A DNA stretch of 51,941 bases, taken from positions 1-51,941 of the forward strand of contig WFPC01000015.1 in assembly GCA_015487785.1 (NCBI GenBank), read 5' to 3'. Under the pieces are notes generated by a model, which saw only the letters and a program-made list of their open reading frames with translations, was not told the origin of the DNA and did no database searches. Made by a program: the position numbers and the translations under genes. Positions 36,248 through 45,432 of the stretch are shown here, piece by piece (the first letter of the stretch is position 1; each line of letters opens with the position of its first letter). This stretch comes from Gammaproteobacteria bacterium. GTDB taxonomy: Bacteria > Pseudomonadota > Gammaproteobacteria > S012-40.

Positions 36248-37093
36248 ATGTTATCGGGCGTCATGTTGCTTTGGTTTGTTCTCACGGCTATTTCAGTGGT
36301 GTTCGTCGCCCTGGACAGCATTCGTACTCCAGAGTCACCGGTGTTGAAATGGGGCTTTATTCTACTCACGGCCTACACCGGACCGGTAGGCGCCTTCCTT
36401 TATGTGCTGGGCTGCCGGGAACCCTTGCCCGGGTTGCATGAACAATACACTGCTACGCGTTGGCGTCAGGTTCTGGGCTCGACCATGCATTGTGTGGCCG
36501 GTGATGGCCTGGGTATTCTGGTTGGCGCGATAATCGGCAGCATGATTCACCTGTCTCGGGCTGCCGAGATAGGCCTGGAGTATCTGCTGGGGTTTGGTTT
36601 TGGCTGGACGATTTTTCAGGCGCTATTCATGAAAGATTCTTCCGGTGGATCATTCATCAAGGCGTTGAAAAACACTTTCATTCCCGAGCTTGTTTCCATG
36701 AACTATCTCATGGCAGCCATGGTTGTTGTGACAACTGTTGGGATGGGGTTGGTGCCGGAGGCCAGTGACCCCTCAACAGCCGAATTCTGGTTCCTCATGT
36801 CCATGGCACTTTTGACAGGTTTCGTGGCGGCCTTTCCGATAAACTGGTGGCTGGTTTCCAGGCATCTGAAGCACGGCATGATGACCGTTCGGCCGGCAGA
36901 AGAGGCCGCCCACATAGAAGGAAGCGAGCATATGGCTCATGCTGCTCATGCCACGGGCCACGATGCCGGGCTGCACTCTGGTCACGGGAATGCCAAGGCA
37001 CAGGTTTCATCTGCCGAGATCGGCAAGGTTGTTATCGTTTCTTTTGTCGTACTTGGGCTGTGTGTTGCGTTTGCCTTGTCTTATGGCGGATGA
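36248..37093 (+). CDS. DUF4396 membrane protein with histidine-rich loop
   Basis: A 281-residue membrane protein of unknown function with about seven predicted helices (roughly 5-22, 36-55, 80-100, 108-125, 150-170, 180-200, 258-278). The HCVAGDGLGI motif (residues 81-90) and overall pattern fit DUF4396. Between the last two helices, residues 206-246 hold nine histidines spaced as H-x2/3-H in places, a possible metal-binding loop. GGAG precedes the ATG. The neighbour across the terminator, a carbonic anhydrase, also has a His-rich segment. A metal-handling role is conjecture. Confidence 0.75.
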   Translation: MLSGVMLLWFVLTAISVVFVALDSIRTPESPVLKWGFILLTAYTGPVGAFLYVLGCREPLPGLHEQYTATRWRQVLGSTMHCVAGDGLGILVGAIIGSMIHLSRAAEIGLEYLLGFGFGWTIFQALFMKDSSGGSFIKALKNTFIPELVSMNYLMAAMVVVTTVGMGLVPEASDPSTAEFWFLMSMALLTGFVAAFPINWWLVSRHLKHGMMTVRPAEEAAHIEGSEHMAHAAHATGHDAGLHSGHGNAKAQVSSAEIGKVVIVSFVVLGLCVAFALSYGG

Positions 37094-37126
37094 TTGGCAG
37101 GATGCAAGGATAAGGTGTTTCGAGTG

Positions 37127-37161
37127 AAAAAAGGGCCACCGGCGATATGCCGGCGGCCCTT
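37127..37161 (-). terminator. Terminator of the carbonic anhydrase gene
   Basis: AAGGGCC-A-CCGGC (37131-37143), loop GATAT and GCCGG-C-GGCCCTT (37149-37161) pair with one A-C mismatch. On the minus strand six T follow. It lies 12 nt past the carbonic anhydrase stop and 33 nt past the converging DUF4396 stop, which it may also serve. Confidence 0.8.
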
Positions 37162-37173
37162 CTGATGCCGAGT

Positions 37174-38937
37174 TTATTGGTAACGCCCGATGGTGCGGCC
37201 GTTGACTGGTTGCAAGGGGCGCACGCTGAGCGGGAAGATGGCGGTAAAGGCTTCCACTTGTCCGGCGGAGACGCTGACCGGGTTGGCCATGACGTTCCAG
37301 TTGACTCCTTCACTGCAGGGGGGCGTGGTCAGTGAGCCCATGTAGTGGAAATAGGTCCGGTCCTCGGGGAGGAGATCGGCGGCGTTGATTTCCACATCGG
37401 CATCGGCCTTGCCTTTCTCGCTGGGCATGATGTTCCAGATGGGTTTGAGTACTGGATTTTCATCGCCCTGATCGAGCAATACACCGACCACGGCCAGGCT
37501 GCCTTCCGCTGACTTGTGTACCAGATGGGCCACCATGTCGGTCTGTTTGCCTTCGATGGCGTGTTCACTGGGTGAGTGGAAGTGGAATTGCAGCAGATCA
37601 TAGCGCACGCCGTCCTTTATCATGTAGCTGCCGGGGTCGTAGTTGGCTTGGATGGTATGGCCGTTGTTGACCACATGCAGCTTGCTCGGCTGGTAGTGGA
37701 ACTCAATGGGATTGGTATCGATGATGTCCACCGCGCGAATGTCGATGGGCGACTGGGCCTTACCGCTGCCACACAGGGCGTAGTCAGGCGACAGGGAACC
37801 CCAGTGTTCCGGCCCGGTGTCGCCCTCGTAGGACCAGTGTGCCTTGTGATGAGCCGCTTTCTCCGCGTGTTTGGGGGCGTGGTGTTTTTCCATCATGGGC
37901 TGGTGATGGCCGCCGGCCGGTGATGCGTTTTTGGCGGCCGCGGCAGCTTCGGCGATGGCGTGCGGATCGTCACTGGTTTCCACATAGACGATGGCCTTGT
38001 GCGAGGTGAATTCACCATCGGAGACGGTCAGGGCAAAGGCCAGATGATCGATGGTGTCGGGTGCCGTGAACTGGGCCTTGGACGCGTTGGGATCACTCAG
38101 TTCCACTGGGCTGCCCAGGACCTGGCTCCAGCTATAGCTCAGTTCGTCGCCGTCGGGATCGCTGCTGCCGGAACCGTCCAGGGTCACGTTGTCACCAAAA
38201 CCTACCACGTTCTGGCTGACCCTGGCCCGGGCCACTGGCGGTTCGTTGATCACCTGGACCGCCACGCTGTCTTCGGCGGCATTGTCGAAATTATCTGTGA
38301 CCTTGAGCGAGAACAACAGAAAGCCGGATTTATCCGGTGCGGTGAATTCGGGCTCCAGGGTGTCGGCCTTGTCCAGGGCCACTTGCTCGCCATGGGTTTG
38401 CATCCAGTTGTAGTGTAGAGTGGCTTCTTCCATTTCCGAGCTGGCGGAGCCGTGCAGGGTCACATGCCCCTTGCGCGGGGTGGTGACGAACTTGCCGGCA
38501 TCGGCGGTGGGTGGCGTGGGGCGAACAACGGTCACGGTGACCTTGTCGGCCTCGGAATTACGCCGTCCATCGCTTACCACGAGGCTGAATTCCAGCTCGC
38601 CCGGTTCCATGGGTGCGGTGAACGAGGGCGTGGCGGTGCTGGCCAGGCTCAATTCCACCGGTGTGCCCTTGGTCTGTTCCCATTGATAACTCAGCGGATC
38701 ACCATCGATGTCGTTGCTGTTGGAACCGTCCAGGGTGACGGGGGTGCCGCTGTAGGTTTCGATGTCCGGGCCGGCATTGGCGCTGGGCGGACTGTTGACC
38801 GGTTGCAATGGCGTCTCGGCTTGCTGCCCCTCACAGCCGATCAGTAGCGCTGCGATCAGCGCCACACCCGCCCAGCCGGCGAGGCGGGCAAGACCGCGGA
38901 CGGATTTCCCTCTCTGTGGTGTTCTTGTGCTTGTCAT
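37174..38937 (-). CDS. Lipoprotein with three PKD-like repeats and an alpha-carbonic anhydrase domain
   Basis: The 587-residue product starts with a lipoprotein signal (lipobox LIGC, Cys35). Three immunoglobulin-like PKD-type repeats follow at about 45-138, 139-230 and 231-323, with recurring LDGSNSNDIDGDPLSYQW and LDGSGSSDPDGDELSYSW motifs. A His-rich linker (about 344-366) leads to an alpha-carbonic anhydrase (about 367-587), which hydrates CO2. Zinc ligands are His452 and His454 in QFHFHSPSEH and His471. Cys389 and Cys541 can form the usual disulfide, and LTTPP holds the gatekeeper threonine. GAAGGA precedes ATG 38937. The longer frame upstream runs antisense through alkB and is rejected. 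Periplasmic or surface location inferred. Confidence 0.9.
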   Translation of the reverse strand: MTSTRTPQRGKSVRGLARLAGWAGVALIAALLIGCEGQQAETPLQPVNSPPSANAGPDIETYSGTPVTLDGSNSNDIDGDPLSYQWEQTKGTPVELSLASTATPSFTAPMEPGELEFSLVVSDGRRNSEADKVTVTVVRPTPPTADAGKFVTTPRKGHVTLHGSASSEMEEATLHYNWMQTHGEQVALDKADTLEPEFTAPDKSGFLLFSLKVTDNFDNAAEDSVAVQVINEPPVARARVSQNVVGFGDNVTLDGSGSSDPDGDELSYSWSQVLGSPVELSDPNASKAQFTAPDTIDHLAFALTVSDGEFTSHKAIVYVETSDDPHAIAEAAAAAKNASPAGGHHQPMMEKHHAPKHAEKAAHHKAHWSYEGDTGPEHWGSLSPDYALCGSGKAQSPIDIRAVDIIDTNPIEFHYQPSKLHVVNNGHTIQANYDPGSYMIKDGVRYDLLQFHFHSPSEHAIEGKQTDMVAHLVHKSAEGSLAVVGVLLDQGDENPVLKPIWNIMPSEKGKADADVEINAADLLPEDRTYFHYMGSLTTPPCSEGVNWNVMANPVSVSAGQVEAFTAIFPLSVRPLQPVNGRTIGRYQ

Positions 38938-39091
38938 CGGTTTTCCTTCTATCCCTTTTGCTGGTTTCGTTTTTCGAATGTGGAAATCGGTTATGGGGAG
39001 TGGTGCCACGGGAACATGGCGGCGCGCAGGCCGCTCACTGCGGCGTGTACAACACCTGGAACGATGCCCCTCCCATTCAAAAGCAAATGCT

Positions 39092-39120
39092 ACGATACCA
39101 ACTTCGGCCAGTGGACTCAA
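39092..39120 (-). promoter_or_regulatory. Candidate promoter of the carbonic anhydrase gene
   Basis: Minus-strand TTGAGT (39120-39115), a 17-nt spacer and TATCGT (39097-39092). The leader would be about 150 nt. It lies in the 225-nt divergent gap with alkB, which holds no other gene I can support. Confidence 0.4.
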
Positions 39121-39162
39121 ACGCTTGTGTGGCGGGTTGGAGGCTGGCAAGATGGTGGTTTG

Positions 39163-39780
39163 ATGATGCTTGAGGCCGCCCTGGTGAACGCAGAGATATT
39201 GCTGGAAGACGCCGGTGAGTTGCTGCTGTGGCGTGATTTTCTGGCTCCGGAAAGGGCATGGCGACTGTTCGAGATCCTGCATGCCGGTCTGGACTGGGAA
39301 CAAGAGCATTACACGCTCTATGGTCGTCGGGTGGCGGCGCCGCGACTGAGCGCGTGGTATGGCGATCCTGGTGCGGTGTATGCCTATTCGGGTCTGGTGC
39401 ATCGGCCACGTCCCTGGCCGGAGCCCATGCAAGAGCTGAAAATGGCGGTGGAGGATTGCACGGGCCGGGAATTCAATGGGGTGCTGGCCAATCTCTATCG
39501 TGATGGCGGCGATGGCATGGGTTGGCACGCCGACGACGAGCCGGAGCTGGGTGAAAACCCGGTCATCGCTTCTCTCAGCCTGGGTGCGGAACGGGTGTTT
39601 CGGGTGCGCAAGGGCAAGCGCGGCAAATCCATCGATATTTTGCTGCCCTGCGGCAGCCTGCTGTTGATGGAGGGGGCTTTCCAGCATCACTGGCAGCATT
39701 GCCTGCCCAAGACCCGCAGGGTGACGGCGCCACGCATCAATCTTACCTTCCGGCGTATCGTGCGTCTGCAAAATGACTGA
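39163..39780 (+). CDS. AlkB-family Fe(II)/2-oxoglutarate dioxygenase
   Basis: Enzymes of this family remove alkyl groups such as 1-methyladenine from nucleic acids by oxidation. The 205-residue protein has the iron triad His122 and Asp124 (GWHADDE) and His179 (HWQHCLP), plus the 2-oxoglutarate arginines in APRINLTFRRI. The pattern is closer to the ALKBH2/ALKBH3 type than to E. coli AlkB. ATG codons at 39163 and 39166 are tandem, and the upstream in-frame extension shows no conserved sequence. The stop overlaps mnmC by 8 nt. Confidence 0.9.
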   Translation: MMLEAALVNAEILLEDAGELLLWRDFLAPERAWRLFEILHAGLDWEQEHYTLYGRRVAAPRLSAWYGDPGAVYAYSGLVHRPRPWPEPMQELKMAVEDCTGREFNGVLANLYRDGGDGMGWHADDEPELGENPVIASLSLGAERVFRVRKGKRGKSIDILLPCGSLLLMEGAFQHHWQHCLPKTRRVTAPRINLTFRRIVRLQND

Positions 39781-41722
39781 GAATGTATTGATCCCGGCAC
39801 GCCTGCAATGGCGTGATGACGAGCCATTCAGCGCAGAATTCGGCGATGTCTATTTTTCCCGCCACCAAGGCCTGGCCGAGAGCCGGGCAGTATTTTTGGC
39901 CGGCAATGAGCTGCAACAGCGCTGGCGGCATGCGCACCACTTCACTGTGGCCGAAACCGGTTTCGGTACCGGACTCAATTTCCTTGCCGCGGTGGAGGCG
40001 TGGTTAGGCACAGCACCAGCCCGTGGGGTGCTGGATTACATCAGTGTGGAAAAACATCCCCTGAGGCGGGTTGATCTGCAACGTGCCCTGGAACCCTGGC
40101 GGGAACTGGCGCCCTGGCGTGATGAACTGCTGGCCGCCTATCCACCGCTGACGCCGGGCTTCCATCTGCGACATCTCTATGCTGGGCGGGTGCGCTTGCT
40201 GTTGTTGTGGGGCGAGGCGGCCGCCATGTTGGCGGAACTTGAAGCACAAGTGGACGCTTGGTTTCTCGATGGTTTTGCTCCCGCACGCAACCCGGACATG
40301 TGGTCGCCGGCACTGTTTCAACAACTGGCGCGGCTTAGTCGCGAGGGCAGCACACTGGCCAGTTTCACCGTGGCTGGCCGAGTCCGGCGTGGCTTGGGCG
40401 CGGCAGGCTTCGAGATTCGCAAGGTGCCCGGTTTCGGTGGCAAGCGAGAGAACCTCACTGGCCGCTATCGGGGCGAGGAGGCGAGGCGGGAGGAGTTTCC
40501 CTGGTTTGCCCGTCCCCAGCCAGTGGCGGGGCAGGATCGGTGCGCCATCGTCATCGGCGGCGGTATCGCAGGGCTCACCAGTGCCTGGGCTCTGTGGCGA
40601 CGTGGCTGGCAGGTGAGGTTGATCGAGCGCGAGCCGGAAGTGGGGCGGGGGGCGTCGGGTAATCTCACCGGTTTGCTGATGCCGCGTCTGGGGCGTGAGT
40701 TCAATCCCCAGATCCAGTTTTATCTGGCGGCTTTTTCCTTTGCCCAAAGTGTGCTCGAAAGCTGGAAAAAGCAGACTCCCCAGTTGCCCTGGTGGCAGAG
40801 CGGTGTGTTGGAATTGGTGGATTTGCAACGTCAACAGGCCATCGCCCAACAGGGCCTGGATGTCCGCCTGGTGCAGCCACTGGCAATGGATGAGGCCTGC
40901 CGGCTGGCAGGGGTGAAGCTGCAGGCCGAGGCGGTTCTTTATTACCCCCTGGCGGGCTACCTGCAACCGGCCGTCTTGTGCCAGGCCTTGCGTGAGCGGA
41001 TGGCGGAGGTGGATTTTCTGTGTCAACGCGAGGCGCTGGCGGTGGTGCGGGATAAGAGTCATTGGCGGGTTATGGATGGCGGCGGTGAACTCGCCTGCGC
41101 GCCAGTGGTGATCGTGGCCAATGGTTTCGAGGCGCGATATCTGGCACTGGGGGGAGATTTGCCCTTGACCCGCAACCGCGGTCAGTTGTGCTACCTGGAC
41201 GAGGCGCTGGCGCCGGTGTGTCCCCGTGTGCCGGTCTGCCGGGGGGTATACTTGACGCCACCCAGCCAGGGCCGCTTGTGCATAGGCGCAAGCTATGAAC
41301 ACGGGGTGGAGAGCCTGGAACTGGACTGCGCGGTTCAGCAGGACTTGTTGGCACGGCTGGCCGAGGCGTTGCCGGATTTCGCCGAGCTGGCATCGCTGCC
41401 GAGCCTGGCCGGAAGGGCGGCGTTTCGCGCGGGTACTCCGGATCGTCTGCCTCTGGCAGGTCCCCTGCCGCAGGAGAAGGCGTATCGTCAGCAGTTCGCC
41501 GCTCTTGCCCAGGGCAAGACAGCGCGCTATTTTCAGCCAGCGAGATACCAGCCAGGCTTGATGCTCAGCCTGGGGCATGCTTCCCGCGGCATGGTGTCGA
41601 GCTGGCTGGTGGCGGAGTTGAACGCGGCCTTGCTGGAGGGGACGCCATTGCCGGTGCCACGCAGGGTGTTCCACGCCCTGCATTCGGCGCGCTTCTGGGT
41701 GCGGGATTTGCGTGCTGGCTAA
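39773..41722 (+). CDS. mnmC: Bifunctional tRNA mnm5s2U biosynthesis protein MnmC
   Basis: MnmC completes 5-methylaminomethyl-2-thiouridine at the tRNA wobble position. The 649-residue protein has both halves: an N-terminal SAM methyltransferase (ETGFGTG at 61-67, WFLDGFAPARNPDMW) and a C-terminal FAD oxidoreductase starting near 257 (CAIVIGGGIAGLTSAWAL, GRGASGNLTGLLMPRL). It works in the same pathway as mnmA at 9.3 kb. The start lies inside alkB. Its TAA overlaps the TAG of the converging bpt. Confidence 0.95.
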   Translation: MTENVLIPARLQWRDDEPFSAEFGDVYFSRHQGLAESRAVFLAGNELQQRWRHAHHFTVAETGFGTGLNFLAAVEAWLGTAPARGVLDYISVEKHPLRRVDLQRALEPWRELAPWRDELLAAYPPLTPGFHLRHLYAGRVRLLLLWGEAAAMLAELEAQVDAWFLDGFAPARNPDMWSPALFQQLARLSREGSTLASFTVAGRVRRGLGAAGFEIRKVPGFGGKRENLTGRYRGEEARREEFPWFARPQPVAGQDRCAIVIGGGIAGLTSAWALWRRGWQVRLIEREPEVGRGASGNLTGLLMPRLGREFNPQIQFYLAAFSFAQSVLESWKKQTPQLPWWQSGVLELVDLQRQQAIAQQGLDVRLVQPLAMDEACRLAGVKLQAEAVLYYPLAGYLQPAVLCQALRERMAEVDFLCQREALAVVRDKSHWRVMDGGGELACAPVVIVANGFEARYLALGGDLPLTRNRGQLCYLDEALAPVCPRVPVCRGVYLTPPSQGRLCIGASYEHGVESLELDCAVQQDLLARLAEALPDFAELASLPSLAGRAAFRAGTPDRLPLAGPLPQEKAYRQQFAALAQGKTARYFQPARYQPGLMLSLGHASRGMVSSWLVAELNAALLEGTPLPVPRRVFHALHSARFWVRDLRAG

Positions 41723-42435
41723 GAAGCCTTCGGATTCAGTTCGCGCCAGCGGTCTCCCAGCAGGCCTTGCAGGGGTTGGAATCGGGTCTTGTAGCGCATC
41801 TTGGCGCAGTCGGCGATCCAGTAGCCCAGGTAAAGCCACGGCAGGCCCAGATTTCGGCATTGTTCCACTTGCCACAGAATGGCCAGGGTGCCGAGACTGC
41901 GCCGCTGCGAGAGTGCCGGATCGAAAAAGGTATAAAAGGCCGACAGCCCCTGTTCCAGCCGGTCGGTGACCGCCACCCCCACTAGCTCATCGCCGAGGCG
42001 AAATTCGTAGAACAGGGTTTCGCACCAGTGGCTGTCGATGAAGCCACGATAGCGCGCGGGATCGGGGTCGTCCATGCTGCCGCCGGGATGGCGCTGGCGG
42101 ATGTAACGGCGATAGAGGGTGAAGTGTTCGTCCTGGTGTGTATCGACGCAGTGCAGACTCAGGTCGGTATTGCGCTTGAGGCAACGGCGCTGCGCCCGGT
42201 TGGGGCGAAAGTCCTCCACCGCCACCCGTACCGGCACACACTGCTGACAGTCGGGACAATAGGGCCGGTAGACATGTTCGCCGCTGCGGCGGAACCCATG
42301 GTCGATCAACAGGCTGTAGACACGAGTATCCATGGGGGCCTGAGGATCGGCGAACAGGGAGACGGCCGTCTGCTGCGCAAGATAGCCGCACGGGTGCGGG
42401 TTACTGGCATAGAATTTCAGCGGTTGGGCGTTCAT
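41719..42435 (-). CDS. bpt: Aspartate/glutamate leucyltransferase (ATE family)
   Basis: Bpt moves leucine from tRNA to N-terminal Asp or Glu, producing an N-degron. The 238-residue protein shows the N-terminal cysteine pattern PHPCGYL with [13 protein letters not shown], and the acyltransferase core [26 protein letters not shown] and [15 protein letters not shown]. Bacterial members were often labelled arginyltransferase. Its ATG overlaps the aat stop (ATGA), so the two are translated together. ClpS and ClpA, which act on the products, lie at the window end. Confidence 0.92.
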   Translation of the reverse strand: MNAQPLKFYASNPHPCGYLAQQTAVSLFADPQAPMDTRVYSLLIDHGFRRSGEHVYRPYCPDCQQCVPVRVAVEDFRPNRAQRRCLKRNTDLSLHCVDTHQDEHFTLYRRYIRQRHPGGSMDDPDPARYRGFIDSHWCETLFYEFRLGDELVGVAVTDRLEQGLSAFYTFFDPALSQRRSLGTLAILWQVEQCRNLGLPWLYLGYWIADCAKMRYKTRFQPLQGLLGDRWRELNPKAS

Positions 42436-43124
42436 GTGTCTGGTTGCCACACGGTGGGTTGCTCCACTGTTTCAGCCAGCAACTCGGCGAAACGATGGCG
42501 GGGGATTTCCTCCGCACCCAGTGTCTGCAGATGTCGGGTGGTCACCTGACAGTCAATGAGGCGATAGTTCCAGCGACGCAGGTTTTGTACCAGGGTCACG
42601 AAAGCCACCTTGGAGGCGTTGCTCACCTGGCTGAACATGGATTCGCCGAAGAAGACCTGTCCCATGGCCAGGCCGTAGAGGCCGCCTACCAGCTTGTCGC
42701 CCTGCCAGGCCTCCACCGAATGGGCATGCCCCAGCCGATACAGCCGGATATAGGCGGCCTGCATGTCGGCGGTGATCCAGGTGCCTTCCCGCTCGCGCCG
42801 GATGGCTGCACAACCCTCTATCACCTGTTCGAAGGCCTGGTCGAAGCTGATCCGGAAAGGCCGCTTGCGCATCAGTTTGGCCAGGCTGCGGGAAACATGC
42901 AAGCGCTCGGGGAACAAGACCATGCGGGGATTCGGCGACCACCAGAGAATGGGCTGATCCTCGCTGAACCAGGGGAAGATGCCTTGCCGGTAGGCCGCCA
43001 GCAAACGGCGGGTAGACAGTTTGCCGCCCACCGCCAGCAGCCCGTCGGGATCCTCCAAGGCCAGCTCGATATCGGGGAAGGGGGTAACATCGTCGTCCGG
43101 ATGCAGCAGCAGCGGAATGGTCAT
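42432..43124 (-). CDS. aat: Leucyl/phenylalanyl-tRNA-protein transferase
   Basis: Aat adds Leu or Phe from tRNA to N-terminal Lys or Arg for ClpS-ClpAP degradation. The 230-residue protein has [63 protein letters not shown] and [18 protein letters not shown] 43124 gives a normal N-terminus. No good Shine-Dalgarno precedes it. trxB ends 34 nt upstream, and bpt overlaps downstream. Confidence 0.95.
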   Translation of the reverse strand: MTIPLLLHPDDDVTPFPDIELALEDPDGLLAVGGKLSTRRLLAAYRQGIFPWFSEDQPILWWSPNPRMVLFPERLHVSRSLAKLMRKRPFRISFDQAFEQVIEGCAAIRREREGTWITADMQAAYIRLYRLGHAHSVEAWQGDKLVGGLYGLAMGQVFFGESMFSQVSNASKVAFVTLVQNLRRWNYRLIDCQVTTRHLQTLGAEEIPRHRFAELLAETVEQPTVWQPDT

Positions 43125-43158
43125 GAGGCGGGAAGGCCGGGTTGCCCCGGCCTTGTCA

Positions 43159-44199
<1,041 letters not shown>

Positions 44200-44238
44200 C
44201 TACGGGAAAGCGCGCTTGGTGGTAAAGGAGAATGACGA

Positions 44239-45291
44239 ATGAAAATTGGAATCCCCAAGGAGATCAAACCACTGGAAGGCCGCGTCGGCCTGGTGCCGGC
44301 GGCCTGCGGCAGCCTGGTAGAGGCCGGTCACACGGTGTTTGTGGAGCAGGGTGCGGGCAAGCTCAGCGGTTATACCGATGAACAATATCGGGCGCTGGGG
44401 GTGCATATCCTGCCCGATGCCGCAGCGGTGTATGAGCAGGCGGAAATGATCGTCAAGGTGAAGGAGCCCCTTGGCCCCGAGCTGGATTTGCTGCAGGCCC
44501 GGCATCTGTTGTTCAGTTACCTGCACCTGGCCGCCGAGCCCGCCTTGCTGCAACGTCTGCTGGAGATCGGTCTGACCGCAGTGGCCTTCGAAACCGTGGA
44601 AGAGAACGGTCGCCTGCCGTTGCTGGCACCCATGAGTGATATCGCCGGGCGCCTGGCAATTCAGATCGGTGCCCATCTCCTGCACCAGCCCCAGGGCGGC
44701 AAGGGACGTTTGCTGGGGGGATTGCCGGCGGCGGAACGGGGGCATGTGGTGATCATCGGTGGTGGCGTGGCCGGCGGCAATGCCGCCATCATGGCCGCGG
44801 GCATGGGGGCCCGTGTCACGGTGTTCGATCGCAAGCGCGAGAAGCTGGAACGCTTGCGCGCCATTTCACCGGCTGTCACCGCGCTCTATCCTTATCCCTC
44901 CGAGCTGCAGCGGGCGGTGGCGAGCGCCGACCTGGTGGTGGGGGCGGTGTTGCTCACCGGGCAGCGTGCCCCCCATGTACTCAGTCGCGATGACGTGGCG
45001 CATATGGAGCCGGGCAGCGTGTTGGTGGATATCGCGGTGGACCAGGGAGGCTGCTTCGAGACCACCCGCCCCACCGACTACCGCCAACCCACTTACGTGG
45101 AACAGGGGGTGATTCATTTCGCGGTCACCAACATGCCGGGGGCGGTTCCACGCTCGGCCTCGGAGGCCCTGTCGGCCAGTCTGTTGCCCTATGTCATACA
45201 ACTGGCCAGTGCTCAGTGGCGCGAACATCCCGCGCTGCGGGCGGGAATCAATCTGGAAAAGGGCAGGGTAATACATCCCGCGCTACTGTAG
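44239..45291 (+). CDS. ald: Alanine dehydrogenase
   Basis: Ald interconverts L-alanine and pyruvate plus ammonia with NAD. The 350-residue protein has MKIGIPKEIKPLEGRVGLVP, the substrate residues Lys75 (IVKVKEP) and His96 (YLHLAAE), the Rossmann motif VVIIGGGVAGGNAA and GSVLVDIAVDQGGCFETT. AAAGGAG lies a normal distance before the ATG. It is about 20 residues shorter at the C-terminus than many relatives but looks complete. It diverges from trxB across a 114-nt gap. The first 141 nt after it are AT-rich. Confidence 0.93.
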   Translation: MKIGIPKEIKPLEGRVGLVPAACGSLVEAGHTVFVEQGAGKLSGYTDEQYRALGVHILPDAAAVYEQAEMIVKVKEPLGPELDLLQARHLLFSYLHLAAEPALLQRLLEIGLTAVAFETVEENGRLPLLAPMSDIAGRLAIQIGAHLLHQPQGGKGRLLGGLPAAERGHVVIIGGGVAGGNAAIMAAGMGARVTVFDRKREKLERLRAISPAVTALYPYPSELQRAVASADLVVGAVLLTGQRAPHVLSRDDVAHMEPGSVLVDIAVDQGGCFETTRPTDYRQPTYVEQGVIHFAVTNMPGAVPRSASEALSASLLPYVIQLASAQWREHPALRAGINLEKGRVIHPALL

Positions 45292-45337
45292 AATACTTTT
45301 ATAATGCATTGTTTATAAAGAATATATTCAGTCGCTC

Positions 45338-45367
45338 TTGTCTTGTCGGGGCAGGATTCGCTATGAT
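45338..45367 (+). promoter_or_regulatory. Candidate promoter of ftsK
   Basis: TTGTCT (45338-45343), an 18-nt spacer and TATGAT (45362-45367) lie in the 141-nt gap after ald. The -10 has five of six consensus bases. The leader would be about 60 nt. Confidence 0.45.
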
Positions 45368-45432
45368 GGCCCATGGTCTGGCTCCGTGCCGGTCCTCTGG
45401 CCCTTGTCTGCTGATTTGGAACGCATAACCCC

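Noticed and set aside
38938-39771. N-terminal extension of the carbonic anhydrase frame
   Set aside because: It runs antisense through the AlkB-type gene. The ATG at 38937 has a Shine-Dalgarno and starts a proper lipoprotein signal.
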